NCBI GenBank assembly: GCA_023052935.1
Contig: CM041293.1
Span: forward strand, 150,349,474 to 150,413,473
Source of the DNA: Piezodorus guildinii
Lineage: Eukaryota; Arthropoda; Insecta; Hemiptera; Pentatomidae
Direction: 5' to 3'
Length of the DNA stretch: 64,000 nt
Below are positions 21,764-34,089 of the stretch, piece after piece. The notes under the pieces are model-generated. The model was not told where the DNA came from and searched no databases. It was given only the letters and a program-made list of their open reading frames with translations. Made by a program: the position numbers and the translations under genes. How positions within the stretch are numbered: position 1 is the first letter of the stretch; each line of letters opens with the position of its first letter.

Positions 21764-22539
21764 GATATATAATATACTATGCTTCTTTTTTAAGATAAAG
21801 AAGAAGAAAGAAGTAAAATCTTAAATCTAAAAATAGAACTACATACCATAAGAAAATAAGGAACTCTTTTCGTGGAAATGGTTAATGCTTTCTTAATGTC
21901 GGAAAAAAATATGGCCGAAATAATTGAAGAGTAGATTTTTCAATTGATATTCCACACTAATTATTGTTAGGTTAAGAATATAATAAATATGAGATATAAT
22001 AAAATATGACAATTAAAATTCAAAATGTCTATATGTTAATACGTTTTTTATGAATAGCGAATTTTCTTTCTTTTAAATTAAATATTTCTTAACATTATGA
22101 ACACACATACATATAATGTATTTGTTATATATCATACACACCTTTAAAAGAGATTGGAAATCATATTATATATTATGAAAACAACAATTATCGTAACTAC
22201 TGAGTACTATTTATAATCAATTTTTTCCACGTTGAAATGCGCAGTATATTTTTACATAACCGGTTCTAATATATTTATAAAGAAAATAACATTTAAACTA
22301 TTAATTGGACCCTACGACTGTTAGGAATGCTGCTAAATTTATGTTTTATTGTTTTCAATTATGAACCCTTGTCATCAACCAAGAAAAAAAATACAAAAAA
22401 GTCTTATTTGAGGATTCAAAATTTGAGCATTCAAGATATGTATAATACAAATACGAAATCATGGGAATACGAAATTATGCTTCTATGCCATCGACTTTCT
22501 GACATCGCACTGGTTTGGAACCACCATTTTGCGTCCTCT
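21764..22539. other. AT-rich stretch with no recognisable feature
   Basis: No frame with a known domain and no repeat boundary could be supported. The open frame over 22327-22635 ends in SINE-like sequence and shows no domain. Confidence 0.35.
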
Positions 22540-22640
22540 CCGAAGCACGACATAACCAGAGATTTTTTTCTCCTTTTAAAAATTCAAGAGCCATCCGTGG
22601 GGTTTGAACCTGCTACCTTAGGCATAGAAGACTGAAATAA
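22540..22640 (-). mobile_element. tRNA-like SINE head fragment
   Basis: On the minus strand, CTATGCCTAAGGTAGCAGGT runs into a B box (GCAGGTTCAAACCCC) and CACGGATGGCTC, comparable with the head of the SINE at 32771. The body is absent, and poly-A-rich sequence follows. Confidence 0.45.
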
Positions 22641-23164
22641 AATATCATAATATGATTATTAGGAAATAATATTGCGTAATAATTTATATTTTTACTATAA
22701 TATACGGTTGCAAATATGGCTGAAAATAAGAATCACCCAAGCAGTAGCTGAAACAATTAAAACCGGCAACTGTCCAGGACATTATTGGAATATTAATTGG
22801 TGTTAATAGTTTACATTTAGGAATCCGCCATTGTTTGGGAAGCTATTTTTGGGATCGTTATCATTTTAGGGAGGGAATATATATTTCTCAAAGAGATGGC
22901 GTCTTACATTAAACATAACTAAAAATGTTTTGAATAAGATATAACGTTATAAAATATTTTTTTAATACAAACATCACGTTATAATTTTTTTTTTAATTTG
23001 GAACGAGCAACGCATGGCTTTCGGTTCCCCTCTTCCCAAAATAAATTATAAACTTAATTAAAGTTAAAAAATATATATATATCGAGCTTCAATGGAAACG
23101 TTTATTTCAGAATGATTAATATATATTTTTTTATTTATTAATTACAAACAAGAAATTTCACATA

Positions 23165-23510
23165 CAATTTAATTTGCCATTTGCAATTCCTCAGCAATGA
23201 CTGTTGAGGTAGTTAAGTGATCAGTATATCTCAAGGCCACCGCCTGCGTAGTCGTAGGGGTGGCCTGTAGGGATAGGTAGGTAGGGCATTTTAATGTCTG
23301 TAAGTTGGTTAGTGTTGTATATCAGTCTTCGGTGGAAGTTACTTTAATGTTCTATGGCAGTGGTTGAAATCGCTGGTATGTACTACGTCATTCACCGTTT
23401 TCGACTGAAACGGTTGACTTCTTTGGATATTTGATGCTTTGGCAGAGCCCCAGACCTCTATCCTATATGTCCAAATTGGTTTTAACAAAACTTTAAATAT
23501 ATTTAATTTG
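23165..23510 (-). pseudogene. Jockey-clade ORF2 C-terminal fragment
   Basis: Minus-strand translation gives KVLLKPIWTYRIEVWGSAKA, then SNIQRSQPFQSKTVNDVVHT, the region after the RT of jockey-type proteins (LKPIWTYGIxLWG). Lower coordinates carry a decayed counterpart of the PPRRLKRRWP tail (RRWPLDI). Short and interrupted. It is related to, but clearly diverged from, the copies at 4.5 and 52.4 kb. Confidence 0.65.
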
Positions 23511-23707
23511 TTAGTTAATGATTATTTAGAACATTTAGGGAATAACCTAGATAAAACAACGCATCGTTGGTTAAGTTCTTAACGTTTTAGCCGAATGTGT
23601 GCTTACCAAGTCAGTCTTTTGTCCAAGTACAATCAGGCTATTTCGAAGAGGACAATAACTACTCGGCCTTTAAATCCATATGAATATGGCGAGTATTGGT
23701 TAATAAG

Positions 23708-23710
23708 TTT

Positions 23711-23757
<47 letters not shown>

Positions 23758-23758
23758 C
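23708..23758. repeat. Poly(A)-(TA)n-poly(T) palindromic microsatellite
   Basis: About 16 A, then (TA)n, then about 16 T: a self-complementary low-complexity stretch. Nothing else is attached to it. Confidence 0.8.
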
Positions 23759-24439
23759 CTGGACCAACTCAAACAGCCAGTGAGCCCCGTCACAAGACAT
23801 AAAACATCATTAAAATTGTTTCAGTCTCAGACCCACTCATTAGAACCTTCATAAAGTGCATAAGATGCAGCAGAAGAGAAAATAGAAGAGGAATCAGAAA
23901 ATCAAATTCATCCAAAAGCCTTTTTATAGAGATAAGAAAAAAAAAAAATAATAAATTTTATAACACGGGCATGTACTTTGAAGTCTTTTAGATTTCTAGC
24001 TTGACTTCTCACACAGAAAAGTATTGGCTTAGACGAAATTCTTGACAACAATTCTGCTGTTGAGCATATAATAAACAGATGTCTGAGGATTCTGTTCGAC
24101 AACAACTTCCCAATGATTATTCAATCTTTTTTTTCTTTGTGTTTCGACATCAAATAGCTCATTATAATTTTATATTCCATTCATATATAACTATCTTAAG
24201 ATTAATAAAGACATGTTACAAGCTACCTAGAGTTGTGATATAAATCACTGTTCCAGCCGTTGAATTGAATTGTCATTTATTATAATTGAGATCAGCGTCG
24301 ATGCCTGATAGTCAGCAAGGTGTTCCAGTAATCCAATGCAGTGTCGTAACCTTGTGCAGTATACACATGTTCTAAGTAAAAAACAAAGCTTTTTATTCCT
24401 CAGTCAAAATTCGAGTTTCATTTCATTCAGTTTTGTTGA

Positions 24440-24690
24440 AACATAAAACATATTTTTTTTTTTTCAATTTTCCTGTTTTCCAACGGTAAATTTTACATCC
24501 ATATTAATATTCTTATATTCGGAAAAAGAAAAAAATATGTTTGCTCTGTTCTCCGTTTTTGAGAAAATCGTAAAAATGTGAAAAATACGTTGAATAAAGT
24601 TGTTCCTCTGGTTTGTCGATTTCGATGAAAAAGTTGCTGTAAGTCTTAAGTATACTATATGAGTTTTCGTGTACATTATCTACAAGGGAT
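24440..24690 (-). repeat. Repeat B, internal fragment (B4)
   Basis: TTTCCAACGGTAAATTTTAC, then CCGTTTTTGAGAAAATCGTA and GTTTGTCGATTTCGATGAAA match the middle third of the minus-strand copies B3, B5 and B6. Confidence 0.55.
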
Positions 24691-24699
24691 GATAGTTTG

Positions 24700-26325
24700 C
24701 CTTCATTCAGTAGCCAGTATGCAAAAATTGGCAGTTTATTTGAAATGCATGCTCTCCTCTTGTTTTTCGTAACAATTGATTTTAATTTCAGATCGATTTT
24801 CTTCGCTCGTTTCCTCGCCGAGCATCAATAAGCATATTTAACTCTTGAACAAATCTGAAACTCGTTAGAAAGGTTTTTTGTGAGAACAAGCACATATGAT
24901 TTTGATATACCCAAGTACAATATAAGCACCATTGGGGGGTTTTTACTTCTTACTTATTAAATAAGATCATAATATTTGATTTATTTTTTTTAACGACGAT
25001 CTGTCCAACCATATAACTTTTCGCTGATATTATTTATCAGCTTCTCTTCATTTTCCTTTTCGTATACATTGTAGAAAAAGAGGTATTCTGCAGAACAGAT
25101 TGCTACAAAAATTTTCCGACTATTCAATGACAGTGTTGTATCATCTGCAAGTGTGAATGGATTTTCAAATTCTAACCATTTCTTATAAATTAACAAGCGT
25201 AAAAAAATTACAACATTTCATTCGATTTTTTTTTTACCACTGGTAGCCAATTTCTGCTACTCTCCAGGTCTCGGTTGGAATCTCCGACAGTGACAAAATA
25301 ATTACTTATTCGGTTAGTTTATCCTGGGATGACTTAAAGTAACAAAACCATTTAGGGAACACCCAGCTTTTGTTGAGTGAGTGCTTGAAAAATCTGGAAA
25401 AAAAAATTAACCAGCTAAATATGGTCTCCATCTATTCATTTCCTTCATGGCCATTGGTTTAGAAACAGAATCGAACCTTATATTTACTCAATTCCAGACC
25501 CTTCACGGGTTTTAGAGGTACACAGTCCACTTTGATTTATCAATTCAATTAAATTGGGGCTATGAATTATTTTATTCCAATAAAGAGTGTTAATGAAAAT
25601 TCGCAGTACTTTGAATGTGTTGGGGTTGTCATTTAAAAAAAAGATAGTCACTGTTGCATTCCTGTTGACGGAAATAAGCAAGTGGGTCGTAAGTAATCAA
25701 GGCATGTATTTGTGACTCAGGTGGTCATTGAACCAACAATTACTTGGGGACGAAGTTTATTTAACGTTACTTTATGAACTTTGTTTTTCTTAATTAAGGC
25801 GTACAATAGACCTTTAAGGCCGCGTTGTACGAATGTTCTTAAAAAAGAAAAGAAAAAAAAACCGTGGCAGATCCAGAAGCTGTTTGAGAATTTTTAACGT
25901 AAACGTACTCTTCAAATTCAATTAAGACAAACAGGCTTATTATATAGCAGTATTATAAATATTATTGGTACTTTTAGGTTACGATTTAGGATTTTTTTTT
26001 CTGGAAGCTATAGTTATGAATAGCTTGTAGCAACGTGAAGTAGGGTGACCACCTTCAAGCTATATTATATTCCATGTGCTACCGCGAGTGGTAAATATGT
26101 ACAAATGAAAATTGCACTGCGCAATCATTTAAGATTCCTAAACATTTCTCTAAATCGCCAACAGAAAAAAAAATATTATATATATTTATGGTTATAATAA
26201 AAGGCCAATACTTAGAACCAATTGTTAACATCTATGGATGGACAAAAGAGGAATCCAGCTGTTATGCCTTAATGATATGTCCATTAATTGACTTCCTAAT
26301 TCCCTTAGGCTTCAATTAATAGATC
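24700..26325. other. AT-rich stretch without recognisable genes
   Basis: One tRNA-B-box-like string near 25265 is too isolated to call a SINE. The minus-strand frame 24990-25196 contains 'LADDTT', which looks like an RT box, but the surrounding residues do not fit. Confidence 0.35.
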
Positions 26326-26329
26326 TTAT

Positions 26330-26575
26330 TCTGTGAAAGAAGAACGGATTTGCGAAATCAGTTCATGCAATGGCCTTGTCAACAGAGTTGTTCTAAGAAC
26401 AGGGTTCTTGACTTTTTGAAAAAAAGTTGGTGAGTTTATAAAAAATAATAAATAAAAAACTATTCTTAACTGAGCACCAACCAAATGAAAAAAATTACCC
26501 TCTCCTCCCCCCTCGAAATTTGTTTTCGTTTCACGATACGTAGAACCCAAATAACGAATTAAAAAAAAAAACTTT
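26330..26575 (-). repeat. Repeat A, internal fragment
   Basis: CACGATACGTAGAACCCAAA followed by TAACGAATTAAAA matches the stretch near 56970-57005 of the nested repeat A copy, read in the same orientation. The remainder is diverged. Confidence 0.4.
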
Positions 26576-26639
26576 TTTTCCTAATTAATGTATACTAAAA
26601 ATTAGTCCTTAGTACTATAATAATAATAGGCTTGCCGAA

Positions 26640-27500
26640 CCTGAAGGTTCGATGCCGATACCAGCCAAATTCCGCCTACACAGACTCGTTCAATGTTCAC
26701 CGTTCAAGCCCAGGCCCCCGAGATCAGCCTTAACGCAATCCTCCCATCGACGTTTCGGTCTACCTTTCGGACGCCTACCTGTCGGATCAGCGAAATCATC
26801 GACCCCAACAACTTTATTCGCCCATTTGAGTCTCCGCGATGGTATCAACTCAATTATATTCACAGGATACAAGTTCCGCAATTCCGCGTCGTGCAACCTT
26901 CTAAACTCCCCAGTAGTAATACCAGTAATCTCTCTACGGACCAAATATTTTACGCAGTACCTTATTTTCGAAAACCTTAAGCCGTTGTTCATCCATCAAA
27001 GTAAGTTCTCGGTACACATCACATTTTCTATTACATATTCTAAAGCTATATTAAATAACACAGATGAAAGGGTCACTCTGTTTTAAGCCCGATCGCACCT
27101 CAAATCTTTAGGAGTAATTATGACCGATTCTAACTTTATGGAATGTTTCCGACAAACACATCTCTACTAGGTTTACTAACTTTCTAGGTATTCCCGTTCA
27201 ATCATGATGTTACATAGTTTCTGACGGTCAATTGAATCATAAGCCTTTTTAAAATCGATATAAAGTTGATGGACTACACCGTTGTATTCCAATTTTTTCT
27301 CTAATATTTGACGTAAGGAAAATATTTAAGCAATAGTTGAGCGATTCCGCCTAAAACCACATTCGTAATCTCCGATAATTTCCTCAGCGTATTCCGTGAT
27401 TCGACTAGTTAGTATTGACGAGAATATTTTATAGCATACTAGGAAAAGAGAGATCCCACGATAGTTGTCACAATCAGTCCTTAGTACTGTCTTGGAAAAT
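26640..27500 (-). pseudogene. Decayed non-LTR ORF2 copy, family N2
   Basis: Read on the minus strand from 27480: DCDNYRGISLFLVCYKIFSS, then GDYECGFRRNRSTIA, a stop, IFSLRQILEKKLEYNG, VVHQLYIDFKKAYDSIDR (catalytic D), and a decayed GLKQxDPLSSVLFNIALEYV (27140-27060). The YxDD box is missing, so there is an internal deletion. The C-terminus (26992-26690) follows: TGEFRRLHDAELRNLYPVNI, SRRLKWANK and RRPKGRPKRRWEDCVKADL. The last block, basic and ending RRWxDCV, is typical of a widespread arthropod non-LTR group (RTE-like by my reading; clade not certain). Several stops and frameshifts. The same C-terminus recurs at 50545-51375. Confidence 0.8.
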
Positions 27501-27520
27501 TAAATTTCCTACAAAATAAT

Positions 27521-27768
27521 CATTGTATTCAAATTAAAAAACTCTCTTCTACATTAATATACTATAATCTCACATCAATTATACATCAACAACATTGTTG
27601 TTTAAATGTTATAGTTTGATAAAAACTTAATTTTGATGTTATTATTTTTAGTTTCTAATACGATATTCTAAAGATGAGGTGATAAGACTTCGAAACGTAA
27701 ATGATTTATAATTGATATGAGATTAAACCTATTAATGCAGAAGAGAGTGTTTTCATTTGAATATAATG
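27521..27768. repeat. Inverted repeat carrying a hammerhead-like motif
   Basis: Arms 27521-27583 and 27707-27768 are about 62 bp and imperfectly complementary (for example CATTGTATTCAAATTAAAAA against the complement of TTTCATTTGAATATAATG). Just inside the right arm, 27667-27700 reads CTAAAGATGAGGTGATAAGA and CTTCGAAACGT: a short helix GAGGT/ACTTC followed by GAAACGT, as at the PLE termini. Probably the remains of a PLE terminal pair. Confidence 0.55.
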
Positions 27769-27809
27769 ATAAATTCATACTATACCTGGTTAGTGATTTG
27801 AAATTAAAA

Positions 27810-28000
27810 GAATCATAACTAGCAGAGATATAGCGCTTTGAAATTAGCAGTTGTGGTACACCATTTTCCTTTGAATTATTTATTGCTTTTCATATTAGTT
27901 AATTAGCCTATTACCAGCTATAAAACAGTTATGCCCTAATATAGTTATTTGGAAATAATAAACCATTGTGTAATAATTTACAGCGTTTTTAATCTGTATA
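27810..28000 (-). repeat. Repeat A, terminal fragment
   Basis: Contains TTGGAAATAATAAACCATTG and TGTAATAATTTACAGCGTTT (27950-27992), the outer end of repeat A as seen at 43678 (inverted), 53345 and 58055. No coding capacity. Confidence 0.6.
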
Positions 28001-29184
28001 TTATGTATGTTTTTATCTTAGCAGCTAAAATGCAGTTTCAATAAGCTTCAAATGGATATCTAAAAGTTCGTTGTTGTCGGAAAATTCATTTTTGTCTAAG
28101 ATAATCGAGGAAAAATTCTGGTTTTGTGTTATTGAGCCAGTGACTTCACATTCTTTGATGATCTTTGAAACTGGCACTAATTGTACCATTTAAAGAACCT
28201 TCTGTTATGGACTGTATAAAAAATTAAAAAAAATAATAAAAAAAGAAAACAACTTTAAATTTAGAATTTGCCTAGAATAAGGGACTCCAAAGTAGTTTAC
28301 AAGTGAATTTAAGATAGACTGCTTACCTAGTCGCCTGCTTCTTGAACAGACCCGCTCTGGCTCCGCAGTCTCCTCCAGCTGCTTCTAGATTTTCTCTTGC
28401 AAACTTAGGAGATCCTAAATTCTTAAATTGAGTCCCTCTATCGTGAACGGTAACCGTATATCATAATATATCTTCACAGACTACAAAATACAACCGGGAC
28501 AAAATCTCAACTTACACTGACGCTTGATAAAACAAAAGACAGTCTAACAGCTGTGCCGTATCCACGGCTCAACCTAATTAAATTAAAAAAAAAAAAATAT
28601 TTTTTTTTTCATTCGCGTACACACGAACAGAAACAGTGCAAAGGTCTATTGTTTGCAGAACTTATCCCTTCCCTTTCCTTAGACTTCCAAAAATATTTTT
28701 GATAGACAATCCTTTATTCACCTGCTAATTGAATCTCTGTTATATTCCGAAACTTACACTAAAGTAATTGTTCATCATACCACTCTACTGCTTGAATTAT
28801 ATATACATTTATAATCATGTTTTCTTAAAGTAGTGTTCGGATCAATCGCTCTTAAATGAACATATAAAATCTCAAAGCTGAATATTTTGACATAGATTTC
28901 GAAATTATTCCGAACCGACCAGTTTAGGTTTGTTCATGTTTAATCACAAAAGTCCTTGACAAAAATGTAAAGTTGATTTAATAATTAAAATTCTTTCATA
29001 TTTATAGCTTCTTTTATTATTTTTTTATTTTTAGCTTTGAGCTTAGAAGCCTGTTTTGCAAATTCCTCTAAGACTATGCCAAGTTAATACACAATAATCT
29101 TCTTATAAGTATCTGTTCTTTAACCATTCATGATTAATTTGACTCGAACTAAGCACCTGTCTTAATTAGATGATAACAAATCTG
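28001..29184. other. AT-rich stretch with one GC-richer candidate exon
   Basis: 28327-28520 is GC-richer. On the minus strand it ends GGCGACTAG followed by GTAAGCAGT, a good splice-donor match. No reading frame is recognisable, so at most it may be a noncoding exon. The rest is AT-rich and unassigned. Confidence 0.2.
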
Positions 29185-30415
29185 ATGCGGGCAACACACG
29201 ACTTTCACTTAACTACGTTTTTAAAATCGATTAAAGATTTTCCAAATACAGTTAGAGAAAAAATTATTTAAAACTGAATGAAAACCATTAAAGAATTAAT
29301 TAAATTGATTTAATATAGAAACATGTATTTTATTAAAACTCTATTATATTATCATCTAAAATAATCAGTTAGTTTTATCGGCTTTATATCACTCTTTATT
29401 CAACTTTACAAGCTTGTGTATAAGATAATATATTTTCTAAAGTCTTTCTCTTTCCAACGGTATATTATACGTCTATATTACTGTTCTTATGTTCAAAAAC
29501 AAAATTAGGGGGCTCTGCTTCTTTGAAAAGCCGCCAGGTGGTAGCACGGTCAACATTAATTTCCCTTTTAGTGAAACCGAAGCAGTTAGTTTTATTGGCT
29601 TTTCATCATTCTCAATTACCCTTTACAATTCCGTGTATCAGATAATATTTTTTTCAAATATTTTTGCTATCCAACGTTATATTATACATCTATATTACTA
29701 TAACTATATAGAAACATGTGTTTTATTGAAAAATATATTATATTATCATCTAAAATAATCAGTTAGTTTTATCTTCTTTTCATCACTCTCTATTAACTTT
29801 AAAAATCTTAAGTATAAGATAATATTTTTTCTAAAATCTTAAGCTTTCCAACGGTATATCATACATGTACATTACTGCTCTTATGTTCAAAAACACAAAA
29901 ATGCATAAAAAAATATTTTTTCAGTTTTCGTCTTTAGTTGTTTATCGAATTCGCTCAACGTGCATATTTAGCTGTTAATTATCAATAGTAACAATATAAT
30001 ATAGTTATTTTTATAGAATCTACAGAATTAAAGGTACAAAACCTACATCATATTAAAGCCCATTTAATTTTACGTCGTTTAAAATCGTTTGAGCAGTTCT
30101 CGAGAAAATCATAAAAAGGGGCAAAATGCAAGGTATAAAGTAGCACTTCTGGTCAGCCCAATTTATTTTAAAAAATGCTGTAACATCCAGGGCGTATAGG
30201 TGTCTTAAATATAAAATTTCAGTGTTATACGGCTTTACGTTTTCGTGCTAGGCTTACCACACACACACACAGACCTTTTTGTGGGACTTGGTCATTTGGA
30301 GTCAGGGGATCCTAAAACGTGTATTTCCGTTGAAAACTGGAATTCGAAAATTTTCACGATCGCAATACTTTCTCTTACTTTATATTTCATATATAGGTAA
30401 GCGAAAATAAAAATC
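29185..30415 (-). repeat. Repeat B, enlarged copy with internal duplications (B5)
   Basis: Begins GATGCGGGCAACACACGACT and TTCACTTA (29185-29213) and ends TTACTTTATATTTCATATAT then AGGTAAGCGAAAAT (to about 30410). The internal segment with CTTTCCAACGGTATAT recurs near 29452, 29668 and 29848, each time after a 'TCAGTTAGTTTTAT' block, which makes this copy about 400 bp longer than B6. An (AC)n stretch lies at 30259-30270. Confidence 0.75.
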
Positions 30416-32029
30416 AGCTCCCTTGCTGCTCATCTTGTTTGAACGTTTTAATGTCCACTAAGTTCTATCATGCACTTATGCTTTCTTTCTAATGTTGGTG
30501 AATAATGTAAATTTTTCTATCTAGTTCCATTTCACTGTCATATATCGGAGATCAAGAACTAATGCTGAGGGTATACAAAGGATTCGTGTCTGTATTATCT
30601 TATCTAAAATCAGGAGATATTGCAAGGACATTTCAGGGCAATCTTAAGATCAGCAACTCAGGTATGTATTTTGATTTATTTCTATGGATATATGAATAAA
30701 TTATTACTATTTGTCAAATTTAAAATTATCTATATTTCATTAATTTGTCAGTGGTATAATGGGAGAGAAGAATCATTCTTTTTAATCTTTCGGTGAAAAC
30801 ATTTATTCACCCAAAACCGTGGAAACTCTGAAATGCGTACTCTCTAACTGTTTAAAGTTATTATATTCTTATAAAACACCCATTGCCTCACGGGAACCAA
30901 TCACAGGATGCTATGAAATTTATAACTCCCGAAAGAATTTTCCGTCCTATCTTAATAACAAAATCAGTTCTAATTTTGACGTAAGATTTCTAATAGTGCT
31001 CAATTATAAAGTTATCAAGGACGAATTTCTTTATCGACAAATAATAGACGTCGTCTTTAGCTGACGAATGAACCGTTTGAAAGCTGTATACTGGTTTTAA
31101 AAGAGGGCAAGCAACTTTTTTTTTTCTTTTTAGTATTTTTTTACTTGCCATCAGATGGTGGGAAAAGGATATAGTGCTTCGAAACCATATGAGTTTTGCA
31201 ATGCTGCCTTGAGCAATTTATAATTCAAAGATATGAAACAGAATCCGTTCTTTACTCATCATATTTATTGTTGCGTCGAAATGTAGTGTATGTGTATGTA
31301 TAACTGAGGTATGAAAATCGTTTAATTTAATGAAACTCCATTTACATTTTATTCAATTTACATTATATCTTTATAAAAACTTAGGGTGTGTTCATTTGGA
31401 TTGTATTTACACAACCATGCTTCCTACCCGGTTTAAGTCCAAATTCCTACGTTATAATTATTTGCTACATCTTCCGTAATATCAGTTCAATTACAATTTT
31501 TTTTATTTTTTTTATTTTTTTTTTTTTATTGTCATGGAAATGTAATTTGTTCAGTGAGTTATCCAGTTTACAAGGCATTAAAAAAAAAAAAAAAAAAAGA
31601 TCATGGAAGGTTTCTATACTTGATATATTATTGTAATACATAACACTAACCTATGTGATAGGTATTCTGAATCATTTGACAGCAATATGGCTTGGACAGC
31701 AGAAACATCTAAAAAGAATTATTGCGTGGAACAACAATCAAAATGTGACGATTTGAATCAACGAAATTAATCTTGGCCTTTTAACTCCTGTTAAACCAGT
31801 TGGTAAAATGTCTTATTCATCCTTAATGAGTTAGTAAATGAAATTCAATTATAAAACGTGAAAAATATCTTTACTAATAATGGTGCTACGGACTTGAACG
31901 GTAGGGGACAGCTACTTTGTTTTGTTTGTTGTTTGTTAATCTTGTATTATATTATTTATAAAGAATGTTATTCTATACCTGTATTTATATAATTTTTATT
32001 TAATGTAATTTGACTTTTTTATTGCTAAT
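30416..32029. other. AT-rich stretch without recognisable genes
   Basis: Contains T-runs at about 31497-31529 and an A-run at about 31580-31598. Open frames at 30819-31064 and 31388-31636 have no domain or coding-like composition. Confidence 0.35.
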
Positions 32030-32572
32030 ACTGGAAGTCCGAGTCACACGAGCTGAGAGTGAGGCGCTAGGATCTCTTGGATTCCGCTTTTTCCTACACA
32101 AGTGGATGGAAAAGTCCAGTCTAGGGTCCCTATAGCAGTTGTATATATTGTATATAGTTATGTTTGTTTGTATGATGTTTATTTATTTGCCAACTTTTTA
32201 TTTATCTCCATTATAGGTTGATGTTTTGATTTGTTTTGTTTTTATATTTATTAGTATTTAATTCTATATGTATCATTTATTATTTTCTTTATTTGTATTT
32301 CTCTCAATTATAGGTTGTTTGTGTTTTTATTTTGTATATATATTATATTTTATTTTATTTCACTTTATCATTGTATACTGTATATATTGTGTGAATGAGA
32401 TCTTATATCACTATTACTAATGTTCATATAGAAACAAATTGTAATATATCTTAATAAAAAAAAAAAAAAAAAAAGAATATATATACTGGAGATATTGTAT
32501 GAATGTGATCTTATAAGCATTATTATTATTGTCCATAGTGACAAATTGTAATATATCTGAATAAATAAATAA
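32030..32572 (+). mobile_element. Non-LTR 3' UTR and tail, with duplicated terminus
   Basis: A GC-richer start (GAGTCACACGAGCTGAGAGT...) passes into T/G-rich 3' UTR. It ends ATTGTGTGAATGAGATCTTA, then ACAAATTGTAATATATCTTA, ATAAAA and a long A-run (to about 32474). The last 90 bases are repeated directly after it (32484-32572). The same terminus (TGTATATATCGTGTGAATG ... TTGTAATATTACTTATTAAA, then A-run) occurs as a TSD-flanked insertion at 57496-57682, which shows it is a retrotransposon 3' end. No ORF is attached. Confidence 0.6.
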
Positions 32573-32770
32573 GTTAACAATAATGGTCTAATTTTGATTA
32601 TTTTTCTTTAATGGAATCTATTTACCGTTTAAATAACATATATAATGAGAGGAATCATTGAAAGCTTAAAACAAGCCATTTGAGCCGTTGGTCTAAAAAC
32701 AATATAATCAAAGATTGAGATAAGATTCATGGCCATAGGACATTTATATACACAGCTAAAAGAAACATTG

Positions 32771-33052
32771 GGATCACTTGTAGCTGGGTGGCTAGCGTAA
32801 CAGCCTCCCATGCCAAAGGTCCCGGGTTCAAACCCGCAGGTGGTCCTAGGATTTTTTAATGGGAGTAAAAAGTCCTTAGTTACGCCGTCCTTCGGAGGGG
32901 ACGTTAAAAGGTGGTCCCGAGCCTGTGCGATGTCAGGTACTCGTTAAAGATCCCTATCCTAATAAAACCTGGATAGGAAAATTTAGGACTCCCACTGTAG
33001 CATCGTCCGGTTAGCCATAGTAGCATAAAGTGACGTTAAATAAATAAATATA
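32771..33052 (+). mobile_element. Full-length tRNA-derived SINE with target-site duplication
   Basis: The head at 32771-32846 is tRNA-like: an A-box region TAGCTGGGTGGCTAGCGTAA and a B box GGGTTCAAACCC, closing with GTGGTCC, the complement of GGATCAC at its start (with one wobble). A body of about 170 bases follows, containing GGTCCCGAGCC, CCTGGATAGGAAAATTTAGG and CATCGTCCGGTTAGCC. The tail is ATAGTAGCATAAAGTGACGT and TAAATAAATAAATA. Near-identical decamers AGAAACATTG (32761-32770) and AGAATCATTG (33053-33062) are the target-site duplication. It needs pol III for transcription and a partner RT for mobility. Relatives lie at 180, 39440, 45860, 55150 and 57295. Confidence 0.9.
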
Positions 33053-33062
33053 AGAATCATTG

Positions 33063-33378
33063 TTTCTATAAAAGCAACACACATAATTTCCCGTGAATAA
33101 ATATAAACATGTAAGCCAGCTCTTAAAAAATGCCAGGCATTGTGGTAAAAGATTATCAATTATTATCAACACAGGTATTTATTAACATTATCAACAAAGG
33201 TACATTACCACTAGACAGCCAGAACATTAGCTTATCACTACAAGTTTTACGTCCTAGGACTCAGCATCTTTGATGCTAATCAAGACTTGTAACGGGATAA
33301 AACATGATGAAAGGATTGTTGATTAGTCTTTTCTTCAGTAATTTTTACATTCATTTAAGTCGTTCTAATATCAATGAT

Positions 33379-33417
<39 letters not shown>

Positions 33418-34089
33418 TGTTATGTATTGAGGGTACTGAGAGGATTTAGATCATTATTGAATAATTTTAATATCAATCAAGTAAATGTTAATAAGCCTTT
33501 GTCGGCAAAACATCAAAAGGCGTTTACCTAAATCCATTTTTGGAAAGAAGAGAGAGTGAGGTGATGAAGGTGCGATTTTAGAAACAGAGAGAGCATTCCA
33601 AGAGAAGGAGTCCAGTTCCATCCACAAGAAGAGAGGTCCATCGGGGGTCAGAGAGTAGCTGGAGAATGAAGCCTATAGAAGGGGCGCCTAAGACTGATTC
33701 CACCTCCGCCAGCAGATTAAGTATTTTACAAGTGTTTGTAATATTGTATGGCAAGATTAACTATAATGTCCCTCAGTATTCTCAGGCATTGTGTAAATAA
33801 ATTGTGTATGTTTATGTTATTATTTATTTATTTTATTGATACAGACAATCCACAGCAATGGTGATGTTTGCCGACGTAAAATATTTCTATTTCAAGGTAT
33901 TATTAATAACAGTTTATAGTTGGATAGATTGTGAAGGTAGATGTATGGAAGGGGGGTAGGCATATGGAGCAGGCTAATAAATAGTGCCAACATAATTTAA
34001 TTGCAATAACAATAATAAAGGGAAAAAAATTCAAAATAATAAGTATAAATTATTCAGGATGAGATAATAGTAAGTATAATTGGGGAGCT
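33063..34089. other. Unassigned stretch with (AT)n microsatellite and purine-rich patch
   Basis: (AT)n at about 33380-33414. 33540-33720 is purine-rich and less AT-biased (GAGAGAGTGAGGTGATGAAG and similar) but has no recognisable frame. Confidence 0.35.

Noticed and set aside
24990..25196. RT fragment suggested by 'LADDTT'
   Set aside because: The residues before and after do not match any RT context; likely chance in AT-rich DNA.
32771..32846. tRNA gene
   Set aside because: The cloverleaf-like head has both pol III boxes, but it continues into a 200-base SINE body with a target duplication, and the same head recurs at 57.3 kb.
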